Origin: an uncultured Ignavibacteriota bacterium
GTDB taxonomy: Bacteria; Bacteroidota; Ignavibacteria; Palsa-1295
Assembly (NCBI GenBank): GCA_903900335.1
Contig: CAIUMP010000056.1
Span: 1-64,000, forward strand
Direction: 5' to 3'
DNA: 64,000 nucleotides
In this document: piece by piece, positions 53,094-61,513 of the stretch
How the letters are laid out: each line of letters starts with the position of its first letter
Numbering within the stretch: position 1 is the stretch's first letter
Program-made: the position numbers and the translations under genes
The notes under the pieces: model-generated
Told to the model about the DNA's origin: nothing
Database searches by the model: none
The model's input: only the letters and a program-made list of their open reading frames with translations

Positions 53094-53591
53094 CTACTTT
53101 ATTACCACAATATCTTCACTCATAGCTTCGACCATTCCGAGTTTTGTACGGGCGATCTGCCCGACGCGACTTGGCGCCGATAGTTGCATCTCCTCCGCCC
53201 GCAAACGGATTAGTCGCTGCTGTGTCTGCTCGATCTTGTCATCAAGCTTTGTGCGTTCTGCGGTTAACCTGTTGACTTGCAGCGTATTCCAAATGATCAG
53301 CACAGCGCAGGAAACGACCACACCAAAGAAGGCTATCACGTATAGCGTTGGCATCCGGCGGACTGCCTTTTCCAACTCACTCGCGACCGGGCGCACGGCT
53401 GGTGCTGCAACAGCACTTGGTTCAATGGGAAGCGCAGGCTCCGCAATGAGTTGACGCTCCTCGGCGATCGGCGCACGTCCCACGTCGAAAGCAGGTCGCG
53501 CAGTTTGTTGCTTGGTACCTAGCAATTCACGCACTCCACCTGCCCGGTTGAGCGGGATACTTGCTCGTGGCGCAATTGCGATTGGTGTCAC
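53094..53591 (-). CDS. ftsL: FtsL-like bitopic division protein
   Basis: A 165-residue protein with a long proline/alanine-rich cytoplasmic tail (1-83), one transmembrane helix (about 84-104, LYVIAFFGVVVSCAVLIIWNT) and a coiled coil (about 108-140, LTAERTKLDDKIEQTQQRLIRLRAEEMQL) ending in APSRVGQIARTKLGM. This is the FtsL layout and the position between rsmH and ftsI is where ftsL lies in dcw clusters. The sequence itself is weakly conserved, as usual for FtsL. GTG start at 53591. Confidence 0.78.
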   Translation of the reverse strand: MTPIAIAPRASIPLNRAGGVRELLGTKQQTARPAFDVGRAPIAEERQLIAEPALPIEPSAVAAPAVRPVASELEKAVRRMPTLYVIAFFGVVVSCAVLIIWNTLQVNRLTAERTKLDDKIEQTQQRLIRLRAEEMQLSAPSRVGQIARTKLGMVEAMSEDIVVIK

Positions 53592-53632
53592 AGTACTATT
53601 CCCTTAAATCTAAACTTCTCGTGCCGATACTT

Positions 53633-54607
53633 CTACGAATGTAGCACACGTTCTGCTGCCCTTAACTTCGCGCTGCGGGCTCGTGGATTGCGAGCGACCT
53701 CTTCCGATGTCGGAGTCACAAGTTTTGTCAGAATCCGAAGGCGGACGCGTGAAGCATCGATGCTCTCTTTTAGCGACCCCAACGAACCTGGCTCGAACGC
53801 CGGCGAGCTTTCTCTCTTGAATAGCTCTTTTACAATTCTATCCTCTAACGAATGATAGCTCACTACGACGATCCTTGCGCCATTCTTCATCACCTCCAAA
53901 GACTGTTCGAGTGACGAGTGCAGGCTATCAAGTTCATGGTTGACTTCGATGCGTAGCGCCTGAAAGACACGCGATAGCGTCTCGTTTCGCTTATCCTCTC
54001 GCGTGCCATGTGTAATGATCTCCGCGAGCTGCGTTGTGGTTTCTATCGGAGCCTTTTCTCTCGCATCAACGATCTTCCTCGAGATCGGCCCAGCGTAAGG
54101 CTCTTCACCATACATCTTGAAAATCTGTTTTAACTGCGGCGCGTCATAGGATGCAATTATATTCAGCGCCGAAATCGGAAGTCTCGGATCGAGCCGCATG
54201 TCAAGCGGAGCATCGATGCGATAGCTGAGTCCGATCGAAGTCGTATCCAACTGATGGCTGCTGACGCCGAGATCATAGACGATCCCGTCAATCCGTTGCA
54301 CGCCGCGCTCGGAAAGCAATTCCGCAAGTCGGCCAAAATTCTCCTCGACCGCTACGAAGCGATCACCGAATCTGTCAAGCCGCTTGCCCGCGAATGCCAG
54401 CGCCGCCGGATCAGTATCGAAACCGTACACCTGAGCACCCTCGGAGGCCTCAAGTATGGCCTCGGTGTATCCGCCTCCGCCGAGTGTTGCATCTACATAC
54501 ACACCACCGTCACCTACCGCCAGAAGCTCTAATGCCTCCGGTAGTAGGACTGGAGTGTGGTACGAAGATGATCGCATCTCTCGTGAAGAGCCGTCATCCG
54601 TTTTCAT
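53633..54607 (-). CDS. rsmH: RsmH (MraW), 16S rRNA C1402 N4-methyltransferase
   Basis: Methylates N4 of cytidine 1402 in 16S rRNA. Segments: YHTPVLLPEALELL, SAM site YVDATLGGGGYTEAIL, GIVYDLGVSSHQLD, FQALRIEVNHELDSLHSSLEQ and VVSYHSLEDRIVKELFKR, all invariant in the family. I start it at ATG 54607, ten bases after the mraZ stop; a GTG 13 codons further upstream overlaps mraZ. 324 residues. Confidence 0.94.
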   Translation of the reverse strand: MKTDDGSSREMRSSSYHTPVLLPEALELLAVGDGGVYVDATLGGGGYTEAILEASEGAQVYGFDTDPAALAFAGKRLDRFGDRFVAVEENFGRLAELLSERGVQRIDGIVYDLGVSSHQLDTTSIGLSYRIDAPLDMRLDPRLPISALNIIASYDAPQLKQIFKMYGEEPYAGPISRKIVDAREKAPIETTTQLAEIITHGTREDKRNETLSRVFQALRIEVNHELDSLHSSLEQSLEVMKNGARIVVVSYHSLEDRIVKELFKRESSPAFEPGSLGSLKESIDASRVRLRILTKLVTPTSEEVARNPRARSAKLRAAERVLHS

Positions 54608-54617
54608 GGACGAATTG

Positions 54618-55082
54618 TCAAAGAACTGAATCCTGGCGTCGTGCACCGATGACGTGCTCTGCTACGCGCTCGTAACTTTCTCGCTTACTGTCGATGTACT
54701 TCTTGAAATTGTTGGGATTCCAGAGTTCTATATGGTCCAGCACTCCGATGAAAAAGACCTCGTGTTCGATCTCGGCAAAATCCATGAGCGCCCGAGGCAG
54801 AAGCAAACGGTATTGTCCATCGAGCTTTACTTCTTCGCTCCATTGCATCAGCATCCTCACGAAGAAGCGGTCCTTCTCATTGGACTGAGGCATATCGCGG
54901 ATGGTCGTTTCCAGGCGCTCCCACTCATCGAGCGGATACGCATAGAGGCACTTCTCCAGTCCGCGTGCGACGACGAACGTCTGGTTAGCGGCTGGCTCGA
55001 TATTGCGACGCATCTTCGAGGGTATGCTTACCCTGCCCTTTGCATCGACGATGTAATTATCGCTTCCTTTGAAGGATGACAT
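54618..55082 (-). CDS. mraZ: MraZ, transcriptional regulator of the dcw cluster
   Basis: A 154-residue double AbrB/SpoVT-fold DNA-binding protein that represses its own operon in E. coli. The first half has DNYIVDAKGRVSIPSKMRR, the second QYRLLLPRALMDFAEIEHEVFFIGVLDHIELWNP. It is first in the cluster. The boxes it is expected to bind lie just before its ATG. Confidence 0.94.
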   Translation of the reverse strand: MSSFKGSDNYIVDAKGRVSIPSKMRRNIEPAANQTFVVARGLEKCLYAYPLDEWERLETTIRDMPQSNEKDRFFVRMLMQWSEEVKLDGQYRLLLPRALMDFAEIEHEVFFIGVLDHIELWNPNNFKKYIDSKRESYERVAEHVIGARRQDSVL

Positions 55083-55086
55083 TTTA

Positions 55087-55110
55087 CCCCACTTTTCCCC
55101 ACTTTCCTAC
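55087..55110 (-). promoter_or_regulatory. MraZ boxes upstream of mraZ
   Basis: On the minus strand two GTGGGG repeats spaced ten bases apart (55097-55102 and 55087-55092) sit immediately before the mraZ ATG, with a degenerate third, GTAGGA, at 55105-55110. MraZ in other bacteria binds direct TGGGN repeats with 5-base spacers, matching this pattern. They lie just downstream of the -7 element, so binding would block initiation. Confidence 0.7.
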
Positions 55111-55139
55111 AAAGATAACTAATTTTTAGTAAAAGTCAA
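55110..55139 (-). promoter_or_regulatory. Promoter of the dcw operon (TTG-N19-TATCTTTG)
   Basis: On the minus strand TTGAC at 55135-55139 is followed, after 19 bases from TTG, by TATCTTTG at 55110-55117, an exact TAnnTTTG -7 element. The spacing is that of Bacteroidota primary-sigma promoters. It lies 27 bases before the ATG of mraZ. Confidence 0.7.
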
Positions 55140-55353
55140 TCATTTCGGAAGATTATTTCTGAAAATATTTCCTTCCCACAGAAAGCTCCGGCCATATTTC
55201 CCTAATCTGTGGGGGCATCCAAAGGAGAAGTAGAGATGAGATCGGAGGCTTCAGATGCGGAGAAAAGGCGGTAAGGAACGGAAGGCCACGCTTTGCTTTT
55301 TTGCAGGGAGCAATTCCTAACCACTTGATAACTTCACATTCTCAATTGACTCT

Positions 55354-55575
55354 ATGGACCCTTTAATGAAAGTGGTAGGCCTGACAGTCGCGGTTGTCTT
55401 CTCATTAATAATCTACTTCGGGCATAAATCGCAGAAGACGGTGCCGACGCTTGTCGCGCCGCCGAAGAAGATAGAGATCGATCCTGATAACATCCCTGTG
55501 GTGGAGGAACCCCGGAATTGGTCGGCAAGCAATGCAGCGGTACGCGTGGGAGTGCCGCTCGACCCACCCGCATAG
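55354..55575 (+). CDS. Small single-helix membrane protein
   Basis: A 73-residue protein: one N-terminal transmembrane helix (about 5-22, MKVVGLTVAVVFSLIIYFG), a basic stop and a proline/acidic soluble part (VAPPKKIEIDPDNIPVVEEP). Divergent from the dcw cluster and convergent with a T9SS gene. No family recognised; real coding is plausible because the codon pattern and signal-anchor are coherent, but it is short. Confidence 0.45.
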   Translation: MDPLMKVVGLTVAVVFSLIIYFGHKSQKTVPTLVAPPKKIEIDPDNIPVVEEPRNWSASNAAVRVGVPLDPPA

Positions 55576-55604
55576 AAGCGTAGTCCATACATTGGCTTGC
55601 GCTC

Positions 55605-55628
55605 TGGAGCAAACGAAAGCTTGCTCCA
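55605..55628. terminator. Hairpin between convergent small protein and T9SS genes
   Basis: An 8-bp perfect stem (55605-55612 with 55621-55628) and eight-base loop, in the 56-bp spacer between convergent genes. It can serve both directions, though T runs are lacking. Confidence 0.45.
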
Positions 55629-55631
55629 CAC

Positions 55632-58600
55632 CTACCGCACCATCACCTTAATCGTAGCACTCCGCTCGCCCTGCATCAACTGGCAAACATAGCATCCGGC
55701 CACAACCTCGGCTCCGGATTCATCTCTGCCATCCCACAACACAGAATGACTTCCTGCAATCGCGTTACCCTGCACAAGCATTCGCACTCGCTGCCCAAGT
55801 TGATTGTAAACGGCGAGTGTTGTCGGCCCGGACTCCGATAAATGGTACTGGACTTCTGTCCCGGCAAGCGACGGCACAAACGGATTCGGCGCACTGCCAT
55901 CAAATCCAAATCCTTCGGGTGTCTTCGCGGATTCGATCTTACCAAGAGTAGGTGTGTAATTCGCGAAGATCGGGCGAATCATCGGCATGTATGATCCCGC
56001 TGTCGTCGCAGAGGAGAGATCGACTGTGCTGTGAACAGCAAGGGAATTACCCGATTGGGTCATTGTCGGCCAGTAGCCGGAGGATGGCATCCACTGCTGC
56101 CAGTTGCCGCTGCCAGCGTTGAACTCGATTGCCCAGGCGCAACTTACATCGCCGCTGTTATCCGAACCGCCGGGCCCCCATTGCGTGCCGTATTTGTCTG
56201 TGTACACCGGGGCAATATGCGGATTTGTTTGGTCAGAAGCTTCAACGATACCGCCACCACGCGCGAAATCGCCGCCCATATCCATATTGTTCAGACCGAG
56301 CTGGCTGACGCTTATCCAATACACGCCGTTGTTCGTCGCGCCATCGAGTGCGCCCTTTAGCACGATGGGTTTCGGGAAGTAGTAGGGCCAGAATTGATTG
56401 AAGAAGCCTCCTTTTCGAAAGTCTTGAAACACGGATTGTACTCCTGGTTGTGCAACAGTATCACCGGGAGTGCAGGAGGTTGGATCACCGTTGAGGATGG
56501 AAATCCGAATCATATCCGGTGAAGAGTTTGCAGCGGTGAAGTACAGTCGTGCGCCGTACAGTGTGTCCGTATGTTGAAGCTGGAATTTCATCGCGAAGCT
56601 CCCGTTGCTGTTGCTGAAGCCAATTCCTGCACCGATTATTTGCAGATATTGTGGTACATCGTTTCCAGCACCAGGTGATGGGGTTAGCCCTGCGTGGTCG
56701 TAGGCGAATTCTTGCACTGCACCAGAACCCGTTTCGATATTGAGATAGAACTTCGAATACGTCAAATCATCATCCGAGTAATCATCGTAACCTTGCTGAC
56801 CAATTGAAGCCTTGACAAGATACTCACCGGCAACCGCAAGTTGCCGCGCATCCCAATCAGGAAGGCGAATGATAGAGTCTTGCATGGAAAGCAGCGAACC
56901 CAAAGTCACCATGTGCGAATACACGACCTTACCCGATGGGTCGGAAATTTGCACGTTTACTGGCAGACCGACTGCTACGTCCGCCCCGTAGTTCTTCAAA
57001 TCAACATAGACAGGCAACACCGCCTGCGACTCTGGAATCTTCGAGTAGGGATTTACGACGCGTACCCACTTAACTTCCAGTTCAGGCAGCGCGGGTCTCG
57101 CTACGGAGACGTTATCAATATACCATGGATCATTGTCATCCAGCGTACCTGCGGAATACGGTCCATTGTTCGTCTTCAGCCTAAATCGGAATCGGAAGTC
57201 AGATGTGAAGTAATTAACCGGCAACGATTGAAGCTGCACAGACAAACTCTTGAACTCGAAATCCTGCCCACCATCTATCGATGCGATCTCATTCCATGAG
57301 GTGGGATTGCAATCTGAGTCGCTCGGGCTCTTGAATTCCAACACAAGAGAATCCCCGACACGAACGACCTTCCCATTCTTATCCACGATGGTCTTCTCCG
57401 GTCCCAGCGCGGTGCTTGCATCCCACAGCCACGGATAATACTGCTTGCCAGAACGCATGTAATCGAAGGTCAGTGTGCAACGTGTTTGCCCGAGAAGATT
57501 GATGGGGAAGCTTGTCAGCGTATCACCGACACCGGTGCCGACGTAGGAGATGCCGTTCTCGTCGGAGCGATCAAGGCGAATAACAGGTGAGTGCAGTCCG
57601 TCAGGCCCGAAGTAGTTGGTATCCATGGCACGAGGCGGCGGCGGGTCCCATGTGGCATCGTCCCCATCGACAACAACTGCGCCCTGCGAAACCCACAACG
57701 TTTGGTCAGGAATGTCGTATGTCGATGGATGACCGTAGTTGTTGGAGGCATCCCGAAACGGCTGTGTCGTTCTTCGCACACCAAAGATTCGAATACATGC
57801 ATTATCATCGTAAGGCCAGGCATCGCCGAGGCTCTTCCCTGCAGCATCGAGATTTGTGGAGATCGCGCAGGCGTCGAACGTCCCGAGCTCAGCGAGAATG
57901 TTGGGTACTGTTTGATAGTCCGGGAATGTAGTATCCACCGATGCGCCGGGTGGGACATTCCTCAAAATGAGCGAACTATCATAGACTACCATTCCACTCA
58001 CCACGTTTCGAATCCGGAAGCTGACTTTGACGGATGGAAGCGTTACCGTATCCACATTCGTAAAGCGCGCGCGCGGCGTGATGGCCCCACCAAGGCAGAT
58101 CTGGTAATTTCTCGGTGGAAAGAGGACCGAGGTTGCCCGCATAACATTATGCCACCGTTTGAAACGCAACGCCCACTGTCCGCTCTGGTGCAACTCCTTA
58201 TTGCAGGAGCCGCAATCGGCGGTGGCAGCATCCCATCTCGGCCCACCGCTTGCCGGACCATACAGTACCGAAGTGGACTGCACCGTGCCGCCCGTTTGAG
58301 TTTCGCTCACAAGCCCAATACTGCAATTCCTCTCGAACAAACTCCATGCGAGAACGGGCGGGAAATTATTGATCGACCCGTAGAACGAACCATAATTGAT
58401 TTGAATACTGGAATCCGTATTCGCAAGGATGATCTGGAATTTCTTGATGAAGATGCGGTCGGCACCGGCGGTGGTAAATCCTGCGGGCGAGAAATCGCTT
58501 GGGCTCTGGTTGCGGAGCCGCATGTTGTAGTAATTGACGAAGAAACTATCACGCGTTGGCGAAGTGCGATAGTAGATGAGCGATGTGTCTTTCAATCCAC

Positions 58601-59141
58601 CGTGTCGCATGTTAAGCCCGCCAAACAGCGCAGCGATCATAGCGCGCGGCGCATTGATGGCATTGTTCTTCAGATCAATCGGTGTGCTGCGGCAATACAT
58701 CGCTGGCTCGGTCGCCGTCACTTCAGCGTACGGACGAAACCCGATATACCCATTCGCGCCAATGAACACGCTGTCGTAATCCGCGCCATAGAAATTCCAC
58801 TTGTGTAACAACCCCATCGAGATCGGCCCCGCCATCGTGTTGAACGTCGTATCCATCTTGGACGGGACAGATGTGGAAGGGACATTGAAGTACTGCCCAT
58901 TCGCCGCGCCTTGAAGCGGACCCGTCACGACCTGCGTCCACTCCGAGCGATAGACGGAGGTATCCATAAAGAAGTAGTTCGGTCTCCACGGCACCGGGGC
59001 ATCGTCGTTGTTATCAACAACATAGTAGCCGCTGCTGAGCGCACTCGGCTCCCCGCGCCGATGCAGGGATTGCGCCGAAAGGCTATTCACGAAGAGTACG
59101 AGGCCGAGGAAAAGAATCGCAACGTTGCGGGACTGTATCAT
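55632..59141 (-). CDS. Large T9SS surface protein with MAM/CARDB-like modules
   Basis: A 1169-residue secreted protein. I start it at ATG 59141 (MIQSRNVAILFLGLVLFVNS), giving a signal peptide ending LSAQS; a longer frame adds 25 residues without sense. Modules by pattern: a N-terminal beta-sandwich with SVFIGANGYIGFRPYAEV; a MAM/jelly-roll-like section (about 560-690, SFPINLLGQTRCTLTFDYM to NDPWYIDNVSVARP); a CARDB-like section (LEVKWVRVVNPYSKIPESQ); and a C-terminal FlgD/T9SS domain (YHLSESGPTTLAVYNQLGQ, SHSVLWDGRDESGAEV, GCYVCQLMQGERSATIKVMV). Adhesion or surface layer roles are common for such proteins; nothing fixes the ligand. Confidence 0.78.
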   Translation of the reverse strand: MIQSRNVAILFLGLVLFVNSLSAQSLHRRGEPSALSSGYYVVDNNDDAPVPWRPNYFFMDTSVYRSEWTQVVTGPLQGAANGQYFNVPSTSVPSKMDTTFNTMAGPISMGLLHKWNFYGADYDSVFIGANGYIGFRPYAEVTATEPAMYCRSTPIDLKNNAINAPRAMIAALFGGLNMRHGGLKDTSLIYYRTSPTRDSFFVNYYNMRLRNQSPSDFSPAGFTTAGADRIFIKKFQIILANTDSSIQINYGSFYGSINNFPPVLAWSLFERNCSIGLVSETQTGGTVQSTSVLYGPASGGPRWDAATADCGSCNKELHQSGQWALRFKRWHNVMRATSVLFPPRNYQICLGGAITPRARFTNVDTVTLPSVKVSFRIRNVVSGMVVYDSSLILRNVPPGASVDTTFPDYQTVPNILAELGTFDACAISTNLDAAGKSLGDAWPYDDNACIRIFGVRRTTQPFRDASNNYGHPSTYDIPDQTLWVSQGAVVVDGDDATWDPPPPRAMDTNYFGPDGLHSPVIRLDRSDENGISYVGTGVGDTLTSFPINLLGQTRCTLTFDYMRSGKQYYPWLWDASTALGPEKTIVDKNGKVVRVGDSLVLEFKSPSDSDCNPTSWNEIASIDGGQDFEFKSLSVQLQSLPVNYFTSDFRFRFRLKTNNGPYSAGTLDDNDPWYIDNVSVARPALPELEVKWVRVVNPYSKIPESQAVLPVYVDLKNYGADVAVGLPVNVQISDPSGKVVYSHMVTLGSLLSMQDSIIRLPDWDARQLAVAGEYLVKASIGQQGYDDYSDDDLTYSKFYLNIETGSGAVQEFAYDHAGLTPSPGAGNDVPQYLQIIGAGIGFSNSNGSFAMKFQLQHTDTLYGARLYFTAANSSPDMIRISILNGDPTSCTPGDTVAQPGVQSVFQDFRKGGFFNQFWPYYFPKPIVLKGALDGATNNGVYWISVSQLGLNNMDMGGDFARGGGIVEASDQTNPHIAPVYTDKYGTQWGPGGSDNSGDVSCAWAIEFNAGSGNWQQWMPSSGYWPTMTQSGNSLAVHSTVDLSSATTAGSYMPMIRPIFANYTPTLGKIESAKTPEGFGFDGSAPNPFVPSLAGTEVQYHLSESGPTTLAVYNQLGQRVRMLVQGNAIAGSHSVLWDGRDESGAEVVAGCYVCQLMQGERSATIKVMVR

Positions 59142-59262
59142 GGTCGAATGGAAGCGGGTTTGGTCAAAGGCTTTCCTGGAGACTCGCAGTGGAGTCCTCC
59201 TGTAGTATAGAACCATGAAAGGGTAAAAGGTTACACTTCTCTGCCGAGTTTCTTTCTATCCT

Positions 59263-59364
59263 GTCATTGCGAGGAAACCCCGTTAGGGGTGACGAAGCAA
59301 TCCCTCGTGGAGGAGCACTACCCCAACGGATTGCTTCGTCGGGCTGCGCCCTCCTCGCAATGAC
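59263..59364. repeat. 102-bp palindromic element with two nested 13-bp inverted repeats
   Basis: Outer arms GTCATTGCGAGGA (59263-59275) and its exact reverse complement (59352-59364) enclose inner arms GACGAAGCAATCC (59291-59303) and GGATTGCTTCGTC (59328-59340). Such CATTGCGAGG/GCAATCC elements occur as dispersed palindromes in many bacteria and are MITE- or REP-like. It fills the spacer between the T9SS gene and paaA (328 bp in total), where nothing else is seen. Confidence 0.75.
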
Positions 59365-59469
59365 GTATGGGGGAGCGGCCATGGTGAAGCCGATTCTGCT
59401 CTCACGAACTACTCAGAAACCGCGTTGTTATGCAGTTCTGAACCCTTAAATTCAAGCGAGAGAAAGAGC

Positions 59470-60471
59470 ATGTACGGAAACGTATCCATTGAAGAGGATC
59501 CCAAATCCACGCAGGCGAGTAAGGCTGCGGCAATCGAAGAAGATCCGGTCAAGTTAGCCGAGTTCGAGGCGCGTATTGCCCGTGGCGAGAAGATCGAGCC
59601 GGATGACTGGATGCCGGCGGAGTATCGCCGTCAGGTGCTGCGCATGATCGAGCAGCACGCGCACTCGGAAATCATCGGCGCGCTGCCCGAAGGCACCTGG
59701 ATCACCCGCGCGCCAACGCTGCGCCGCAAACTTGCGCTCATCGCGAAAGTACAGGATGAGGTCGGGCACGGGCACTTGCTCTACTCCGCTGCCGAGACGC
59801 TCGGCAAAACGCGCGAGGCGATGATCAACGATCTCATCAGCGGCAAATCCAAGTACAGCAATATCTTCAACTACCCGGCGAAGACGTGGGCGGATATTGC
59901 CGTCATCGGATTTTTGGTCGATGCCGGTGCGATCGTCAATCAGCTTGCCAACGCGAAGGGAAGCTACGGGCCGTATTGCCGCGCACTCGAACGCATTTGT
60001 TACGAAGAGTCCTTTCATCTGAAGCAGGGCTATGATGCATTCGTCGCGCTTGCAACGGGCACGCCGACGCAGCGCGCGATGGCGCAGGACGCGCTGAACC
60101 GCTGGTGGTTTCCGCCGCTCATGCACTTCTTTGGTCCGCCGGACACGATCTCGGTCCACACCGAGAAGCTCATGCGCTGGAAAGTGAAGATGGCCTCGAA
60201 CGAGGAGATGCGCCAGGACTTCATGGAGCAGTACGTGCCGAAACTCTGGGAGCTTGGCATGACTCTCCCCGATCCCGCGCTCAAGAAAAACGAGGACGGT
60301 TCCTGGAATTACACCCAACCCGACTGGGACGAATTCTTCCGCGTCATCAATGGCGATGGCCCCTGCAACAAAGAGCGCCTTGCCGTCCGCCGCTACGCCG
60401 AAGAGAGTGGTCGTTGGGTGCGGGAGGCGTTGATGCAGGCGGGGAGGAAGCATGTGGTGCCGTACGCGTAA
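59470..60471 (+). CDS. paaA: Phenylacetyl-CoA 1,2-epoxidase subunit PaaA
   Basis: The catalytic di-iron subunit that, with PaaB-PaaC, epoxidises the ring of phenylacetyl-CoA. I start it at ATG 59470 ([10 protein letters not shown]) after AGAGAAAGAG. Metal-ligand helices: QHAHSEIIG (Glu67), [20 protein letters not shown] (Glu97, His100) and [12 protein letters not shown] (Glu180, His183). [19 protein letters not shown] and KHVVPYA form the C-terminus. 333 residues, typical. In other genomes paaB follows directly; here 2.85 kb separates them. Its last 45 bases are repeated at 60872-60916. Confidence 0.94.
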   Translation: MYGNVSIEEDPKSTQASKAAAIEEDPVKLAEFEARIARGEKIEPDDWMPAEYRRQVLRMIEQHAHSEIIGALPEGTWITRAPTLRRKLALIAKVQDEVGHGHLLYSAAETLGKTREAMINDLISGKSKYSNIFNYPAKTWADIAVIGFLVDAGAIVNQLANAKGSYGPYCRALERICYEESFHLKQGYDAFVALATGTPTQRAMAQDALNRWWFPPLMHFFGPPDTISVHTEKLMRWKVKMASNEEMRQDFMEQYVPKLWELGMTLPDPALKKNEDGSWNYTQPDWDEFFRVINGDGPCNKERLAVRRYAEESGRWVREALMQAGRKHVVPYA

Positions 60472-60507
60472 GCTGAACTCCTTACAAATTGAACCAGTTA
60501 GGTTCTT

Positions 60508-60801
60508 ATGATTCAAGAATTCGATATTACCGTTGATAATCAAGGCTTTTTGCACATGCCGCAAGAGGTACGGGAACGGCATGGACTAAAGAATGGCGCT
60601 CGCATTCGTGCAGAAGACCGACCGGATGCGATCGTGTTCAAAGCACGAGAAGACGCATTATCGATAGCTTCCAGACAAAAGGCCGCCATTCGATCCATTG
60701 TTGGCATCGTTTCAGGCGAGAGCAAGATCATTGAGCACTATATGGAAGAGAAACGCAATGAGCGCAATCGAGAAGACCATCATTCGGGTCTTTGCATTTA
60801 A
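60508..60801 (+). CDS. VapB/AbrB-type antitoxin-like protein, orphan
   Basis: A 97-residue protein. The first 47 residues are a SpoVT/AbrB-like DNA-binding fold (EFDITVDNQGFLHMPQEVRERHGLKNGARI). The rest is a helical, charged tail (SIASRQKAAIRSIVGIVSG, HYMEEKRNERNREDHHSG) that in such antitoxins wraps the toxin. A VapC-type PIN toxin would be expected at the overlapping ATG at 60758, but its frame ends after 16 residues. Inserted 37 bp after paaA. Confidence 0.68.
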   Translation: MIQEFDITVDNQGFLHMPQEVRERHGLKNGARIRAEDRPDAIVFKAREDALSIASRQKAAIRSIVGIVSGESKIIEHYMEEKRNERNREDHHSGLCI

Positions 60802-60808
60802 CCGTTAA
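60758..60808 (+). pseudogene. Truncated start of a PIN-domain (VapC-like) toxin
   Basis: ATG at 60758 overlaps the antitoxin gene and reads MSAIEKTIIRVFAFNR before TAA at 60806-60808. PIN toxins commonly begin with a short strand ending in (V/F)DTN; the IIRVF segment fits the first strand, but the catalytic aspartate and everything after are missing. I infer a deleted toxin. The call rests mostly on position. Confidence 0.4.
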
Positions 60809-60820
60809 TGGGAACGAAGC

Positions 60821-60916
60821 ATGGAATACGAAGCGAGAGAATCTAAAGAGACCGGCCGCTGGGTTCGCGAAGCGTTGATGCAGGCGGGGAGGAAGCATGT
60901 GGTGCCGTACGCGTAA
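60821..60916 (+). pseudogene. Duplicated 3' end of paaA
   Basis: Translation gives [20 protein letters not shown], then [11 protein letters not shown] and stop: the C-terminus of PaaA. Bases 60872-60916 equal 60427-60471 in all 45 positions, including the stop codon. Upstream of that block the coding sense is kept (TGRWVREA against SGRWVREA) but synonymous bases differ, so the two copies do not share one simple recent origin. It is the remnant of a second paaA 3' end or of a duplicated target. Confidence 0.8.
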
Positions 60917-60972
60917 TTGTTGAACTGAACGATCACATGTCATTCATCCGAACGCTTGCATCACTTCTCTCT

Positions 60973-61027
60973 CATTCCCGCAATGGCATGCAGGGTTTGC
61001 CTGTCATTCCCGCGAGCGCAGGAATCC
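60973..61027. repeat. REP-like CATTCCCGC repeat
   Basis: CATTCCCGC occurs at 60973-60981 and again at 61005-61013, the latter within GTCATTCCCGCGAGCGCAGG AATCC, an imperfect palindrome of the widespread CATTCCCGCG/GCAGGAATCC kind (61003-61027). It precedes the small outer-membrane gene and inflates the apparent N-terminus of that frame. Confidence 0.55.
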
Positions 61028-61053
61028 ATGCGTACTTCTACCAAGAAATATTT

Positions 61054-61482
61054 GTGAATCACGCGCTCATATTCCTCTTGCTCTTTATCCCAAGTGTGCT
61101 TTCAGCGCAGGTGCTCGGGGGGTCCTATCGCACTCTAAATGGCGCATCTGGCGGCTCCTTGGAATTTGGTGGCAAACCGAACGAGAAGTTGCTCGCGACC
61201 GCACAAGGTCAATATTTTGAGGACCGCTGGGGAGTCGCCTTGATATTTAGTGGAGGTACCCGACGCGTTCATATTGGCGTGCTTGCCGGATTAGTCAGCA
61301 GCGCACCAGCCCAAATCAGCTATGCTCATAGCAGCATTTCTCGCGCGCAGACCCGAACGCAGAATTTTAATTTTGGCGCTGCCGGACGCTTCGGCATTAC
61401 GAGTGACACGTCAAGTGCGATGCTCGCGCTAGATTATGGCTATTATACGGGTTTTGGCATCGGACTACTATTTCCATTTTGA
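61054..61482 (+). CDS. Small predicted outer-membrane protein, unknown function
   Basis: A 142-residue exported protein. I start it at GTG 61054, which gives a clean signal peptide (MNHALIFLLLFIPSVLSAQ); the frame runs 39 codons further up through a REP-like repeat. The mature part is strand-rich (VLGGSYRTLNGASGGSLEFGG, WGVALIFSGGTRRVHIGVLAGL, NFNFGAAGRFGITSD, YGYYTGFGIGLLFPF) and ends in Phe. No family recognised. It lies between the paaA remnant and the DUF3883 protein gene. Confidence 0.58.
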   Translation: MNHALIFLLLFIPSVLSAQVLGGSYRTLNGASGGSLEFGGKPNEKLLATAQGQYFEDRWGVALIFSGGTRRVHIGVLAGLVSSAPAQISYAHSSISRAQTRTQNFNFGAAGRFGITSDTSSAMLALDYGYYTGFGIGLLFPF

Positions 61483-61513
61483 TCTAACTCAACCCCTCAC
61501 GGCTTAGGAAAGA

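Noticed and set aside
57591-58808. A 405-codon open frame on the plus strand
   Set aside because: It is antisense to the coherent T9SS surface protein gene, has no family motifs, and arises from codon bias of the real gene.
59554-60582. A 342-codon minus-strand frame across paaA
   Set aside because: Antisense to paaA, whose metal-binding motifs are unmistakable; the opposite frame has a biased, meaningless composition.
60937-61053. Upstream part of the small outer-membrane protein frame
   Set aside because: It reads through a REP-like repeat (the VIPASAGIH type translation) and would hide the signal peptide that begins at GTG 61054.
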